From: Leptobrachium leishanense
Taxonomy: Eukaryota > Chordata > Amphibia > Anura > Megophryidae
Assembly: GCA_009667805.1 (NCBI GenBank)
Contig: CM019067.1
Span: 247,725,721-247,789,720, forward strand
Length of the DNA stretch: 64,000 nucleotides
Direction of reading: 5' to 3'
The position numbers were made by a program, and so were the translations under genes. Below the pieces are notes generated by a model. That model searched no databases and was not told where the DNA came from. It saw only the letters and a program-made list of their open reading frames with translations. This document shows, one piece after another, positions 43,334-55,202 of the stretch (position 1 is its first letter; the number at the start of each line of letters is the position of its first letter).

Positions 43334-44077
43334 AGATACTCTTGGATAGGACATTGAAAAGCAAATATGTGAAAACGGATTCTGAGCTGGCAACAGCAAT
43401 AGACTGCCCTCCGGGCAGGTTTAATAACTAGTACTTTAATAATCTCAAATCGATCCCTCAGATTAGGTTTTATTAGTAAACTGTTCATAGTGGTAACTAT
43501 ATGTACAGTATACTTTAAGTTATTTTTGTTATAATTATTAGTAGGAAAAACCACAGAACAACTCACTTCCTAATTCAGGCCTGGCAATCTTCAGCAAGGA
43601 TGTCCGCATTTCCTTTCTGGTGTTTAGTCACATATTTGAGTGTTATAAAGAATTTGTAGACAATAACCAGAAAAAAGGCTGTCATTTGCGCTTATTGCTA
43701 AACAAAACAGCTCCATGCTAAACAAAACAGAGGTTTTAATTTCCTTGAATGGCCATTAAATTGTTACGCCCACCTGCCAAGTCACAGCAACCTCTTTCAA
43801 TGTGAGTCCTAACCTTATGAAACCAAAAGTTGCTTTACAATCAACCACATGTCCTCCTGCTGCTCAGTTGCTTCACAAGGGGGGCAGGGGGGCGGCCTGC
43901 CCCGGGTGACACCACCCCCTAGGGTGACACCCTAAAAATATATATATTATTTTTTTTTTACTCAAAAATATTTTACCAGGAAGGATACATTGAGATTTCT
44001 CTCATTTTCAAGTTTGTCCTTGGTAGGCAAGGCCTAGGCTGGCACTTTCAAGGGGGCAGCAAAAAAAACACTACTAA

Positions 44078-44650
44078 AGGGGATATTCACAGAGCACCGA
44101 AATGACGCAGACATTGCAGTGTTCTGTTGTTCCCCGCACTTTGGGGAATCAAATTTGCCCAGTGAATTCACCGCAGGGTCCCTGAAGTGCAGGGAATCAG
44201 CAACCGAAAGCTGCTGCAAACCCGACGCCTGCTGTTTTCAAAAAAACTACTGAACGAAAATGTCTGGAATTAACATATAAGGTCCTATGAATGATGATAA
44301 TAAAAAAAGGTCTGTTACAGAAAAAAGCAAAAACCGCTATTAGAAAAAATATAGAATTTTGTTTTTTGAAAAATGCCTAAAAGATACTAAAAATAAATAA
44401 ATCAATAAATAGACTTTTTACTACAAATTAAAGGAATAAACGGTTTATTAGATACTGTATAAAAACGGGAATATTTTTAACATTGAAAACCTACGGGGTT
44501 CGCCTGAATAAACCTGCCAAATGAAAACACTGGACATCAGGACATTTCACTGCTGTTCAGTGTTCTCTGAACAGATTAACCATTACTTTTCTATGGAGAC
44601 TTTCACTGCCTTCGAACAGGCACCGCACTTCCTAGCAGTTCGTCAAAATT
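44078..44650 (-). mobile_element. Harbinger-type MITE H1, copy 3 (truncated)
   Basis: Reverse orientation. Blocks gggaatatttttaacattga, cggtttattagatac and ctgaacgaaaatgtctgg match copies 1 and 2. The right side stops at about 44650, where a minisatellite-like unit takes over. Confidence 0.65.
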
Positions 44651-44651
44651 T

Positions 44652-44722
44652 GTGTGTGAGCATATAAGAGCTCCACAGCAATAAACCTCACAGTAATGCG
44701 CGCCGTGTATTATGAGCATTTA
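44652..44722. repeat. Single unit of the 165-1105 minisatellite family
   Basis: gtgtgtgagcatataagagc then tccacagcaataaacctcac and agtaatgcgc, matching units at both window ends. Confidence 0.75.
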
Positions 44723-45361
44723 GTGTTATATGGGAGTACTGATTTACGAGTAAGTAGTTAAAAAAAAACTAAAACTCGAGGGGGGGGTGACACCATACGT
44801 TACTGCAACGGGTTACACCAACCCTAGTGACGCCACTGCTGCTGCTTCACACATAAGAAACAAAATGGTCGTTGTAAAGCATCTTTTGGTTTAACTAGGT
44901 TAGGACTCACCTTGAAAGAGGTTGACGTGACGTGGCAGGTGGGCTTAACACTTTAATGTCCATTCAAGTAAACTAAAACTTCTATAGAATTTATGCTTAT
45001 GCAATCTGCAAAATCAGAGGTAACAAAATCTTGTAGACAGCTGTTGAACATATGTAGAAAATGGGGGTGATACAGTGTAAGCGCTGTTACTAGATAGAGT
45101 AATACTGATAGTTATGCAGCCTACTAAGAGAAGGACACGAAACCTCAACAGAAATGTGTGAGATACAGCAACGGTAAGGGGGGCTCTTGTGGCGCAAGAA
45201 GTGATTGGTGAAGCAGGGACTCGGTTAACTTCAAATGTAACTGTCCTATATGGTCTAGATTAACCCTACAAATAGCATACAGTTGAAGAGTTATCAGTAA
45301 ACACTGTAGATATACTGATACAACACAAGTGTAATGACCAATGAGCAGGCATATACTGGCC

Positions 45362-45720
45362 AGGGCCGCCATCAGAGCATTACACCCCATGCTGCCGTAA
45401 GGGGCCCGGGCCTGGTGGGGGCCCGGGCCGCTGGGGCCCAGGGGGCCCCAGGCTCCCGTCGGCAGCGGCGTTGCCCTTTAACAGCTCCGGTATCGGACTC
45501 GATGAGTCCGAATCCGGAGCTGTGTCTCTGCTGCAGGAGCCGAAGGAGACACTGTGTCTCCTCCGGCTCCTGGCAGCTTCACTGTCTGGCTGGGCAGGGC
45601 CAAGCAGCATGTGGGGGCCTCCCAAGCATGTTGCTTTGGCTCCGCCCCCTCCAGTCAGTGAAGCTGCGCGCCTGAGCTGGAGGGCCCGGGAAGAAGAGCA
45701 GAAGACAAGAAGAAAAGAAG
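45362..45720. other. GC-rich block, no gene recognised
   Basis: Starts cagggccgccatcagagc, which resembles a hAT-type terminus; no partner end was found. It contains self-complementary gggcccgggcc runs and a gactcgatgagtc palindrome. Confidence 0.4.
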
Positions 45721-45790
45721 ATTGAACAAAAGGTGAAGAAAAGAAGAGCTGAAGATAGAAGAAAAGAAGATAGAAGAAAAGAAGACAGCG
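45690..45790. repeat. Polypurine GAA/GAAG tract
   Basis: Almost only A and G on the plus strand (gaagacaagaagaaaagaag and similar). Could form triplex-type structures. Confidence 0.8.
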
Positions 45791-45794
45791 GAGT

Positions 45795-46435
45795 GGTGAG
45801 CCAGGGCCCAGACCCCTAGGCCCAGACCCCAGGGCCCAGACCCCAAGGCCCAGACCCCAAGGCCCAAGCCCAGGACCCCGACCCAGGGCCCAGACCTCTA
45901 GGCCCAGACCCTAGGCCCAGGTCCCAGACCCCAAGGCCCAGACCCAGGGCCCAGACCCCTAGGCCCAGAACCCAACGCCCAGACCCCTAGGCCCAGACCC
46001 CAGGGCCCAGACCCTAAGGCCCAAACCCAGGGCCCAGACCCAAAGGCCCAGACCCAGGGCCCAGACCCAGGGCCTAGACCCCTAGGCCCAGACCCCAGGG
46101 CCCAGACCCTAAGGCCCAAACCCAGGGCCCAGACCCTAAGACCCAGGGCCCAGACCCCAAGGCCCAGTCCCCAAGGCCCAGATCCAGGGCCCAGACCCCA
46201 AGGCCCAAACCCAAGGCCAAGACCCAGGGCCCAGACCAAAAGGCCCAGGGCCCAGACTGAAAGGCCCAGGGCCCAGACCCCAAGGCCCAGACCCAGGGCC
46301 CAAACCCCTAGGCCCAGACCCTAAGGCCCAAACCCAGGGGCCAGACCCTAAGGCCCAGACCCAGGGCCCAGACCCCAAGGCCCAGACCCTAAGGCCCAGA
46401 CCCCAAGGCCTAGACCCAAGGGCCCAGACCACCCC
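45795..46435. repeat. GC-rich minisatellite, ggcccagacccc units
   Basis: About 40 irregular copies of a 13-16 bp unit (aggcccagaccccaagg, agggcccagaccc). The minus strand has repeated GGG runs and may form G-quadruplexes. Long repetitive frames on the minus strand (WALGSGPWG-type) are an artefact of the repeat. Confidence 0.92.
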
Positions 46436-46671
46436 CTCCAGTGTGACTCACTACATCACATGGGGGATGCCTGGAGACACATGGAGGAGGCCAACAGAGT
46501 CCGGAGCAGGGGGACCAGAGGAGCCAGGCTGGTGAGTATAATCAGCCATTCTGTTGTGTGTTTCTTTTTTTGCAGGGGCGATGTACAAAGTAATTATATG
46601 GTCCTGTCCTAGGAGGGATTTATATTTGTGGCAAATATAACTATTTTGTCGACCCCCCCCAGGGCAGGCCC

Positions 46672-47310
46672 AGTACTACGCACTATTTTGGGGCTCACTA
46701 ATTTCTTTAAAACATTTGTGAATTGAGGTGATCTGTGACTTGTCACACAACCAGTACCACGCAGTATTTTGGGGCTCACTAATTTCTTTAAAACATTTGT
46801 GAATTGAGGTGATCTGTGTCTTGTCACACGACCAGTACCACGCAGTATTTTGGGGCTCACTAATTTCTTTAAAACATTTGTGAATTGAGGTGATCTGTGT
46901 CTTGTCACACAACCAGTACCACGCAGTATTTTGGGGCTCACTAATTTCTTTAAAACATTTGTGAATTGAGGTGATCTGTGTCTTGTCACACAACCAGTAC
47001 CACGCAGTATTTTGGGGCTCACTAATTTCTTAAAAACATTTGTGAATTGAGGTGGTCTGTGTCTTGTCACACAACCAGTACCATGCAGTATTTTGGGGCT
47101 CACTAATTTCTTTAAAACATTTGTGAATTGAGGTGATCTGTGTCTTGTCACACAACCAGTACCACGCAGTATTTTGGGTGTCACTAATTTCTTTAAAACA
47201 TTTGTGAATTGAGGTGATCTGTGTCTTGTCACACAACCAGTACCACGCAGTATTTTGGGGCTCACTAATTTCTTTAAAACATTTGTGAATTGAGGTGATC
47301 TGTCTCTTGT
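46672..47310. repeat. 81-bp tandem repeat, eight copies (5' subterminal array of hAT E1)
   Basis: Unit runs cagtaccacgcagtattttg, gggctcactaatttctttaa, aacatttgtgaattgaggtg, atctgtgtcttgtcacacaac. A period divisible by three yields a false 243-codon minus-strand frame. It precedes the hAT transposase remains by about 100 bp. Confidence 0.95.
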
Positions 47311-47586
47311 AACTGGCTGCCAGCTATCAGTGTGTCTCACTGAGTTATACCAGAGTTCTTTAAATCTTTATACCAGAGTTGAATCAGAGTTCTGTATATA
47401 TTAATCTATATATCACTCACCATGTCTGAATGAACAAAAAGGACAGGCAGACGCACCCAGACACAGATAAGAGGGCAAGCAGCCCCTGTGTCGGGAGGCT
47501 GTGCCTCTGGTCATGGTGGACGTGGTGTATCCTCTGCAGGGGCACGCTTGTCCTTTCTAACTGGTGCTGGCCGTCTTAAGCAGCAG

Positions 47587-48730
47587 CAGTGGCGTAGCGT
47601 GGGGGGTGCCTCGGGGGCGGTCGCCCCGGGCGCAATTTTCTTAGGGGGCGCAAAATTTCAAAAGAAATTTGAACCACTAATATTTTCCAGCAGGAATCAG
47701 CAAGGTGTTGGCCAGTTTTGCCACACCGGCGGTGACCTAGCACTCAGAATTCTGGTCCTGTTCTGACTCCTCCTTAACGCTGAAATGAGTCACATGAAGC
47801 AGCGCAGCATTATTCCCCGGAACACCCTGTACCATTCTTGTCAGCCCCCTTTGAAACCCTGTGCCAGCCCCCACCGCTGGCAGCCCTGCAGCCATTGAAC
47901 AGGAATGAGGGAGGGAGGCGCCTGCCCTGCAGTACATTTAAAATCCGGTCTCCACCAAGCCCCCTGGACAGCTCCCCCGGGCCACCAACAACTTCATGCA
48001 GGTAGGCGACACTGTAGGACACCAAAGCAGCGTGACCAACACACTGAGGGGGTACAGGGAGAGGGTGACTGGAGGTTCAGAGAGAGAATGACTGGGTATA
48101 CTGGGAGAGAGTAACTGGGGATGTTCAATAGAGAGAGAGAGTGACTGGGGGTACTGTGAGAAAGAGGGGGTACTTGGAGAGAAAAAGAGAGTGACTGGGG
48201 TACTGGGAGTGAGTGACTGAAGGTACTGGGAGAGAGTGACTTGGGTTACTGGGAGAGTGTGAAGGGGTACTTGGAGAGAGAGAGAGAGACTGGGGGTATG
48301 GGGAAAAAGTGGGGGTACTTGGAGAGAGTGAGTGACTGGGGGTACTGGGGGGAGTAACTGGGGGTACTGGGAGAGAGTGACTGGGGTACTTTGAGAGAGA
48401 GACTGGGGGTACTGGGAAAAAGTGGGGGTACCTGGAGAGTGACTGGGGTATTGAGAGAAAGTGACTGGGTATAGTATGAGAGTGGAACTATGATAGGGTA
48501 TACTTTGACAGGGTGACTGGTAGCAGTGGCGTAGTGAGGGGGGCATGTGTGCTTAATTTTTTTTATTATATCAGTATTTTGTTAATAATATACAATTCAT
48601 GTGCTTGTGGGGTAACGGGGTCAATACTCTACTGGTGTCAGGGAATCATGGTGTGTTACCGTGTCCACAGGTTGGGGGGCGCACAATTTTTGCCCTGCCC
48701 CGGGCGCTGACAACCCACGCTACGCCGCTG
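47587..48730. mobile_element. Non-autonomous hAT nested in the transposase pseudogene
   Basis: Ends cagtggcgtagcgtgg and ccacgctacgccgctg with a perfect 8-bp duplication AGCAGCAG (47579-47586 and 48731-48738). A second, partial copy of its left end (cagtggcgtagtgaggggg) lies inside at 48525, so the element itself carries a nested relative. Confidence 0.88.
48010..48510. repeat. GA-rich minisatellite, gagagtgactgggggtact units
   Basis: About 20 irregular copies of an 18-24 bp unit built on gagagagtgactgggggtac. Located inside the nested hAT. Confidence 0.85.
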
Positions 48731-51700
48731 AGCAGCAGCAACATACAGAGGACTTGGTGGATTGGCTAACCAGGCCATCCTCATCCTCCGAGTCCTCTGC
48801 CAGCCAGGCTTGCTTGTGTTTTACAGTCCACCTCAGCTGCCAAAGCATCTAATGCAGCCTCCATGTCCACAGCTACTCCTGCCGTAGCCTCGCTATCACA
48901 CACGGAGGAGTCAGCTGAATTGTTTGACTACAATGAGAGTGACATGCTGCTTGAGGATGCGCAGCAAGTACAGTGCTCTGATTCAATCTCTGAGGTTGAG
49001 GAAGGGAGTATAATCAACCTAGAGGAAGGGGGTGCCAGTGATGACACACAAATAACTGGCACTCATGTTGCCCCAGCAGCTGCAGCATACTGCCAAGTTG
49101 GCTCCAGTGACGAGGAGATAGTGGGTGATGATGACAATGATGACGAGGTCACTGACTCCACCTGGGTGCTTGATCGAACAGAGGAATTAAGTGAGGAAGA
49201 GGGGAAGGAGGAGGCACAGCAAACACGAGGCAACACATCCTCTGTGACCAACCATAGCGCTAGCCAGTCCAAGGCATCACATGTCAGAGCTGCTCCGGTG
49301 CAGAGCGCTGTTGTCTCAAAGAAAACACGCAGGAACTCTGTTGTCTGGGAGTTCTTTAAGAAATGTGCAGTAGAGCGCAGCGTTGCTATTTGTAATCTAT
49401 GTCAGATGAGGCTTAAGCGTGGGAAAGATACCGGACACTTGGGTACCACGTGCTTAAGGCGACATATGAACAACTGCCTCACATCCCGTTGGCGCAAAAC
49501 TTTGCATAGGTCCTCCTCCTCCTCATCTGTCTCTACCCCCACTGTATGTCCTGCCATGTCATTGCCTACAACCTCCACCGACAGGGATGATGCTACAGTA
49601 ATGGATGTACCAGGTCCTTCCTCACAATGTGACATCATCCCAGCAGCTGAAGATTTACGCAGTCAGATTACGTTGCCGCAGCTGCTGCAGCGAAAAAAAA
49701 ATATAGTCCCAACCATCCCCAAGCACAGCGTCTAAATGCCAGCTTAGCAAAATTACTCGCATTGCAGCTGCTGCCTTTCCAGCTGGTGGACTCTGCTCCC
49801 TTTCGTGAATTTGCTGAATGTGCTGTACCACAGTGGCAGGTTCCAAAACGCCATTACTTTTCACGCAAGGCCATTCCAGCACTATACCAGCACGTGGAAG
49901 ACAATGTTTTCCAGTCATTGGGAAAGGCAGTCTGCAACAAGGTGCATGTGACTTTAGACATGTGGTCCAGCAAGCATGGACAGGGTCGTTACATTTCCTT
50001 CACGGCACACTGGGTAACTCTGATCGCAGCTGGGAGGGATCCAAGATGGGGCTCTGTGCTGGAGCTTGTTCATCCACCACGCCTCCAGAAAGCTGCTTGT
50101 ATGAGGTCTGTCTGCTCCACCACCTCTCCCTCTTCCTCCTCCTCATCCTTCTCTGTCTCTGGCGAAGTGGCAGTTAAACCGATGCCTGACAGGGTCTACG
50201 CAATGGCTCAAGCAAAAAGATGTCATACTGTGCTTGAGCTGGTTTGTTTAGGGGACAGGAGCCACACCGGGCCAGAAATTCTGTCAGCTCTGCAGGGGCA
50301 GGTGCAGAGATGGTTAACACCACGCCAGCTTGAGCTGGGAATGATCGTCTGCGATAATGGCAGCAACCTTCTCTCCGCCCTACGCAAGGGTAAATTGACG
50401 CATGTACCATGCCTAGCACACGTCCTAAATCTGGTGGTACAGCATTTCCTAACCAAGTACCCAGGGCTGCCAGAGCTTCTCATCCAGGCCAGAAAAGTCT
50501 GCAGCCACTTCAGATGGTCATTCCCAGCAAGCGTTCGCCTGGCAGAAATTCAAAGAGAATTCCACCTTCCCACAAACCGTCTGATCTGTGACATGCCCAC
50601 CAGGTGGAACTCGACATTAGCAATGCTGCAGCATCTGCACAAGCAGCAGAGGGCCATCAACGAGTACCTGTGTGAGTATGGCACAAGGACAGGTTTAGGT
50701 CAACTTGTTTTTTTTTCCCCCGCAGTGGCTGATGTTCAAGGATGCATGCACTGTACTGTCACCATTTGAGGAGGCAACGAGGATGGTGAGCAGGGACAGT
50801 GCATGCATCAGTGACACAATTCCTTGGATTCCTGGAGCACACTCTGCGGGGAATTATAGATGTGGTTCTAGAGGCAGAGCAGCGGGAGGAAGAGGAGGCC
50901 TTCCCTAGCTCTCAAGGCCCCAGTCTTTCCGCAGACAGCATTCCAGCGGGTCCTACTCAGATCAGACAGGAGGAGGATGAGGAGGAGGCAGAATATTTAA
51001 GTAGTGGGGGCATTGAAGGTGGGGATTCCTCAAGGGAGGGTTTCGTGTGCCCAGAAACACAAGGGTTAGTGCGTGGCTGGGAGGAGGAAGTGCACGATAT
51101 GGTCATCCTCATTGACCAGGAAGACTCGGAAGCTAATGCCACCTCCAACCTACGCTGCATGGGCTCCCTAATGATGCAAAGCCTGCTAAAGGACCCTAGG
51201 ATTCGTGCTATCAAGGAGAGGGATCAGTACTGGTTGGCAACCCTTCTTGATCCACGATACAAAGGTAAAGTTGCAGAGCTCATCCTGCCCGCACAGAGGG
51301 AGCACAGGATGAAAAAACTTGAGGACGCTCTAAAGCGACACTTGTGTAACACCTTTCCAGGCACTGGTAGATTACCAAGTGCTGACACACGTGCTTCTGA
51401 GGCTGCGGGTGATCAGAGGAATAGTGGTGAAGGCCAGGGCCGCTTGACTGATGCATTTTTAAATTTTTTTAGTCCTCGACGCCCAGTGACGTCAAATGTA
51501 GGCACCCATTGCCAGCGTCTTCACCATATGGTGCAGGACTACCTAGGGGCAAGGGCAGACCTGGTTACCTTTCCAGCAGATGATCCACTGGCTTACTGGG
51601 TGTTGAGATTGGATCACTGGCCAGAACTTAGCCAATATGCTATGCAGCTACTAGGTTGCCCTTCATCTAGCGTGCTTTCCGAAAGGACGTTCAGTGCCGC

Positions 51701-51864
51701 TGGAGGTTTTGTCACAGACAAAAGAGTGTGTCTGTCCACCGACTCTGTAGACCGGCTGACATTTATAAAAATGAATCAGTCCTGGATCAGCAGTTATCAA
51801 TTCCCTGATGCTGACGTAATGGAATAGATCGGGGATGTCTTCTGCATGCACAAAACCTCCAGCA

Positions 51865-52830
51865 CTGAACTCTTCCACAATACCACAAAAGGGTTACGGT
51901 GTGAATGCACTTGCTGCCATGAAAGGCACAATATTTGACTGCACTGACGCCTGTGCCAGATTTATATCATTTTAATTTTTTGAAAAGCAGGGTCCAACCC
52001 TGCACTCTTCCACAATACCACAGAGGGGTTACTGTATGATGATACTTGCTGGCCTGGCACCAAAGGCACACTATCTGGGTGCACTAACGCCCATTACCAG
52101 ATAAAAAAATTTCAATATAGGACCACATGGTCCACCCCTACACTCTTCCACAATACCACAGAGGGGTTACTGTATGGTGATACTTGCTGGCCTGGCACCA
52201 AAGGCACACTATCTGGGTGCACTGACGCCCATTACCAGAAAAAAAACTTTTCAATATAGGACCACATGGTCCACCCCTGCACTCTTCCACAATACCACAG
52301 AGGGGTTACTGTATGATGATACTTGCTGGCCTGGCACCAAAGGCACACTATCTGGGTGCACTGACGCCCCTTACCAGATAAAAAACTTTTCAATATAGGA
52401 CCACATGGTCCACCCCTGCACTCTTCCACAATACCACAGAGGGGTTACTGTATGATGATACTTGCTGGCCTGGCACCAAAGGCACAATATCTGGGTGCAC
52501 TGACGCCTTGACCAGAATCATATCTTTTCAATATAGGACCACATGGTCCACCCCTACATTCTTCCACAATACCACAGTGGGGTTACTGTATGATGATACT
52601 TGCTGGCCTGGCACCAAAGGCACACTATCTGGGTGCACTGACGCCTTAACCAGATGCATATCTTTTTAATATAGGACCGCTAGGTTCACCCCTGCATTCT
52701 TCCACAATACCACAGAGGGGTTACTGTATGATAGTACTTGCTGGCCTGGCACCAAAAGCACAATATTTGGGTGCACTGCCACTGACGCCTGTATCAGATT
52801 CATATCCTCAGAGGGGTTACGGTGTGACGG
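51865..52830. repeat. 138-bp tandem repeat, seven copies (3' subterminal array of hAT E1)
   Basis: Each unit carries cttccacaataccacagagg, ggttactgtatgatgatact, tgctggcctggcaccaaagg and ggtgcactgacgcc. The first and last units are diverged. One reversed copy survives in the 9740 element near 10330-10440. Confidence 0.93.
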
Positions 52831-53667
52831 CACTGTTGGGGACGCTAAAGGACCAATTTTGAAGCACCTATTGTTACTTTCATCCAAAGCCTGCATAAGT
52901 TTCAAAATAATTTAGCCAAAAAAATCAATAAACTTTTTCTGCGTGTACGAAAATGTCTCCTCTTTTCATACAGACTGCCGCCCCAAGCAGTTGTTTATGG
53001 ATAGATTAAAGGAAAAGCATTTACCGTCATTTGAAACGTCATTTTTTTGTTTTAAAGTGTTTCTATACATCCTAGAAATCCGCCACTTCACGGGCAGGTT
53101 ATGGGGACCTCCTAGGCACGATATTTGAAGGAATTTTTCGTTTTTATTTTAAACCCTTATTTCATGGCAAACTCACTGTCCCTTTAAAAACTTTTTTTTT
53201 ACTTTTTGACCTTATTTCCTGTCCCCCAGGGCACTACCTGGACCCCCATACACCTTTTATGGCAAATATCTAGCATATATGCCCTCTTGGAGGGCACTCT
53301 AAAAACCGAATTTTCAGCCCCATTGACTTGCATTGAGTTCGAGTTCGGGTTCGGGTTCGGAACCGAACATTTGGGAAGTTCAGGTTCGGGCCCAAACCGA
53401 ACTCGGGGGGTGTTCGGCTCATCCCTACTTGTAACCTTATCTGTGCTGACTCGCTATTAGCACCTTATTCCGCTTATTGGCCATTACACTTGTGTTGTAT
53501 CAGAATATCTACAGTGTTTACAGATAACTCTTCAACTGTATGCTATTTGTAGGGTCAATCTAGACCATATACTGTAGGACAGTTACATTTGAAAGTAACC
53601 GAGTCCCTTCTTCACCAATCACTTCTTGCGTAACAAGAGCCCCCCTTAACGTAGCTGTTGAACATAT

Positions 53668-54830
53668 ACTGTATAAATAGGGTACTACTAATAATGCTCA
53701 TGTGATAATAATAAGATAAGTGATTTTATGCAGAGATCATTTGCTTCATAATCAAGTCTTCCAATCACTTTGCAAATGTGTCTTTATGCACTGTAAACCA
53801 GTACAATAAAAAGCAATTTCTGCATAATGATTTCTACACCATGAATTTGTGGTTCCTTGTTTATGCATTAAAAACAAATTCAGAAGAAATTACATTAGAT
53901 TGAAAGCAGATGCTGAAACAGACTAAAAGAAAATAATTGAACAAAGAAAGCAAGAAAAAACAAAACAAGGTGTAAGATATATCTTCCACAAACTGAAAAT
54001 AAATATATACTCTCCTGTGCTGGAGAGTTACATATTTAGTAACAATATGTTATTAAATCTGACTATCCATTGTGTCGACTGATTGTAATAAACCCAGCAC
54101 ATTTGGTTAATTTTGAAGCAAGGTTCTATCGAGGATGTGCTCATAAGCAAGACGATGTATACATTTGAAGTGTGGGACAGGCATTGCTGGGTTTACATAT
54201 CCGTAGCCTGTAGACACAGAAATCTGATGCCCCCACCCCCCCTCCAAAAAGTGCAAAACTTTGGGAAACACTTTTTACATTTTTGTTTTGGAGGCAAATA
54301 AAGAATATTACACATTTCTAGAAAATTTAAAAACAGTTTATGCATGAGAGGGGACTGGATGCATGGAGGGAATGAAGCGAGTCAAGGAGGAGCAGGTGGA
54401 GAGCTGTCTGCTCAAACTGCTCAGTCATGATGGCCTACTCATTCTGCCACGATCTATCTCCGGACTCAGAATTGCACATCCCAGCCACCTCTAGGCAGAC
54501 CAGGCCCATGCTTAGCATCTATTGGGCCCCTTGAAAACTTGTTTAATTCAGTATTGCTAATCAATCCCCAATAATATAACTTTTCTTGTCAATTATAAGT
54601 GTCAGAAAGCTCCACATTTACTCAATTTGGCAAGAATGGTTTATAAAACAATATTTGGTTTCTCTGACATATAATCAATGAGATTTCTCCTTTTATCATG
54701 GCTCCATTATATTGCATTATACATGTGGGACCTTATTCCAACCATGGGTTAAAATAACCAGAGTTATTGTACTCTCACAACTCCATCGACTATTGGGACC
54801 TATTCCATTCCTGATGATAAAATGGAGACG
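53668..54830. other. AT-rich DNA, no gene recognised
   Basis: Between the PLE duplication and the gypsy LTR. Only short frames were seen; none is supported. Confidence 0.55.
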
Positions 54831-54835
54831 GTAAT

Positions 54836-55035
54836 TGTGTTGTTCAGCTTTTTAATGTACTGAAAGGATCCACGAGGTTCTGTTTACAGCAACTTCTTTA
54901 TTATTATAGGACATCAGATCTGAGCTGCATTCCTGACTCTGAGTTGGCTCCGCTCCACACTGCTCTTCCTGGGGCACAGCTCACTTCCTGTTCCCAGACC
55001 CTTATGAATATTCATAACTTACTCAGCTCAGCACA
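54836..55035 (-). repeat. 3' LTR of the gypsy element
   Basis: 200 bp, TGTGTTG...CAGCACA on the plus strand, flanked outside by GTAAT (54831-54835). It differs from the other LTR at about five sites. Confidence 0.93.
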
Positions 55036-55202
55036 TCCTTTCTTTTCTAGAAAAACAGACAAACAACAAAACACAAACATTAATAATAAACAATAGAACA
55101 ATATCCTCAGAAACAGGATGTCTATGCATTTTGGCATGACAATCAACTTACAACACATAACTATGTATAAAGAAATGTCAATGAGTTTAGTGTCAACAGC
55201 AG

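Larger units (their letters stand above)
43732..44980. repeat. Inverted-repeat structure with arms of about 145 bp
   Basis: Left arm 43732-43878 contains gcccacctgcca, caacctctttcaa and gtgagtcctaacct. The right arm 44842-44980 contains their complements aggttaggactcac, ttgaaagaggtt and tggcaggtgggc. The enclosed 960 bp hold an H1 fragment and gggtgacacc-type ends. Its nature is unclear: a foldback element or an inverted duplication. Confidence 0.6.
47421..51827 (+). pseudogene. hAT transposase with BED finger (frameshifted, interrupted)
   Basis: The start region at 47421 (ATGTCTGAATGA, already broken) runs to 47586, is split by a 1.1-kb hAT insertion, and resumes at 48739 (HTEDLVDWLTRPSSSSES). 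Then 48863-49735 has an acidic stretch and a BED zinc finger (VWEFFKKCAV, CNLCQMRLK, HLGTTCLRRHMNNC). 49762-50769 has the catalytic core start (LDMWSSKHGQGRYISFTAHW, CDNGSNLLSALRKG, HVLNLVVQHFL). 50799-51827 ends with the dimerisation domain (PLAYWVLRLDHWPELSQYA, SSVLSERTFSAAGGFVTDKR). Frame changes occur near 48815, at the A-run near 49690, the T-run near 50710, and near 50825. It is not functional. Confidence 0.88.
46672..53427 (+). mobile_element. Decayed autonomous hAT element E1
   Basis: Right end: tgttcggctcatcccta at 53411-53427, identical in kind to the left end of the 9740 element reversed. Between are a transposase pseudogene, an 81-bp array on its 5' side and a 138-bp array on its 3' side. 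The left terminus is not visible; it has been lost or replaced by GC-rich sequence upstream of 46672, so no duplication can be paired. Confidence 0.8.
45054..53652. mobile_element. Second two-ended PLE insertion, filled by later elements
   Basis: Inverted PLE end sequences lie at 45172-45345 and 53458-53652, about 90% alike by eye. The whole unit is bounded by a perfect 15-bp duplication AGCTGTTGAACATAT (45039-45053 and 53653-53667). The left end adds about 118 bp (45054-45171) that resembles the left extension of the 19519 element: acctcaacagaaatgtgtga here, acctcgacagaaatgtgtca there. No reverse transcriptase remains; the centre holds GC-rich repeats and a hAT element. Confidence 0.75.

Noticed and set aside
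45898..46432. Minus-strand frames rich in WALGSGPWGLG
   Set aside because: Translation of a GC-rich minisatellite lacking stop codons.
46520..46580. Apparent intron with gtgagtataat and tttttttgcagg
   Set aside because: The splice-like signals lie in repeat DNA upstream of the hAT with no coding frame on either side.
46609..47340. 243-codon minus-strand frame with repeated RSPQFTNVLKKLVSPKILRG units
   Set aside because: The frame exists because an 81-bp tandem repeat has a period divisible by three. It is a subterminal array of a hAT element, not a repeat protein gene.
47938..48546. 202-codon minus-strand frame rich in Ser, Pro and Gln
   Set aside because: Produced by a gagagtgactgggggtact minisatellite within a nested hAT.
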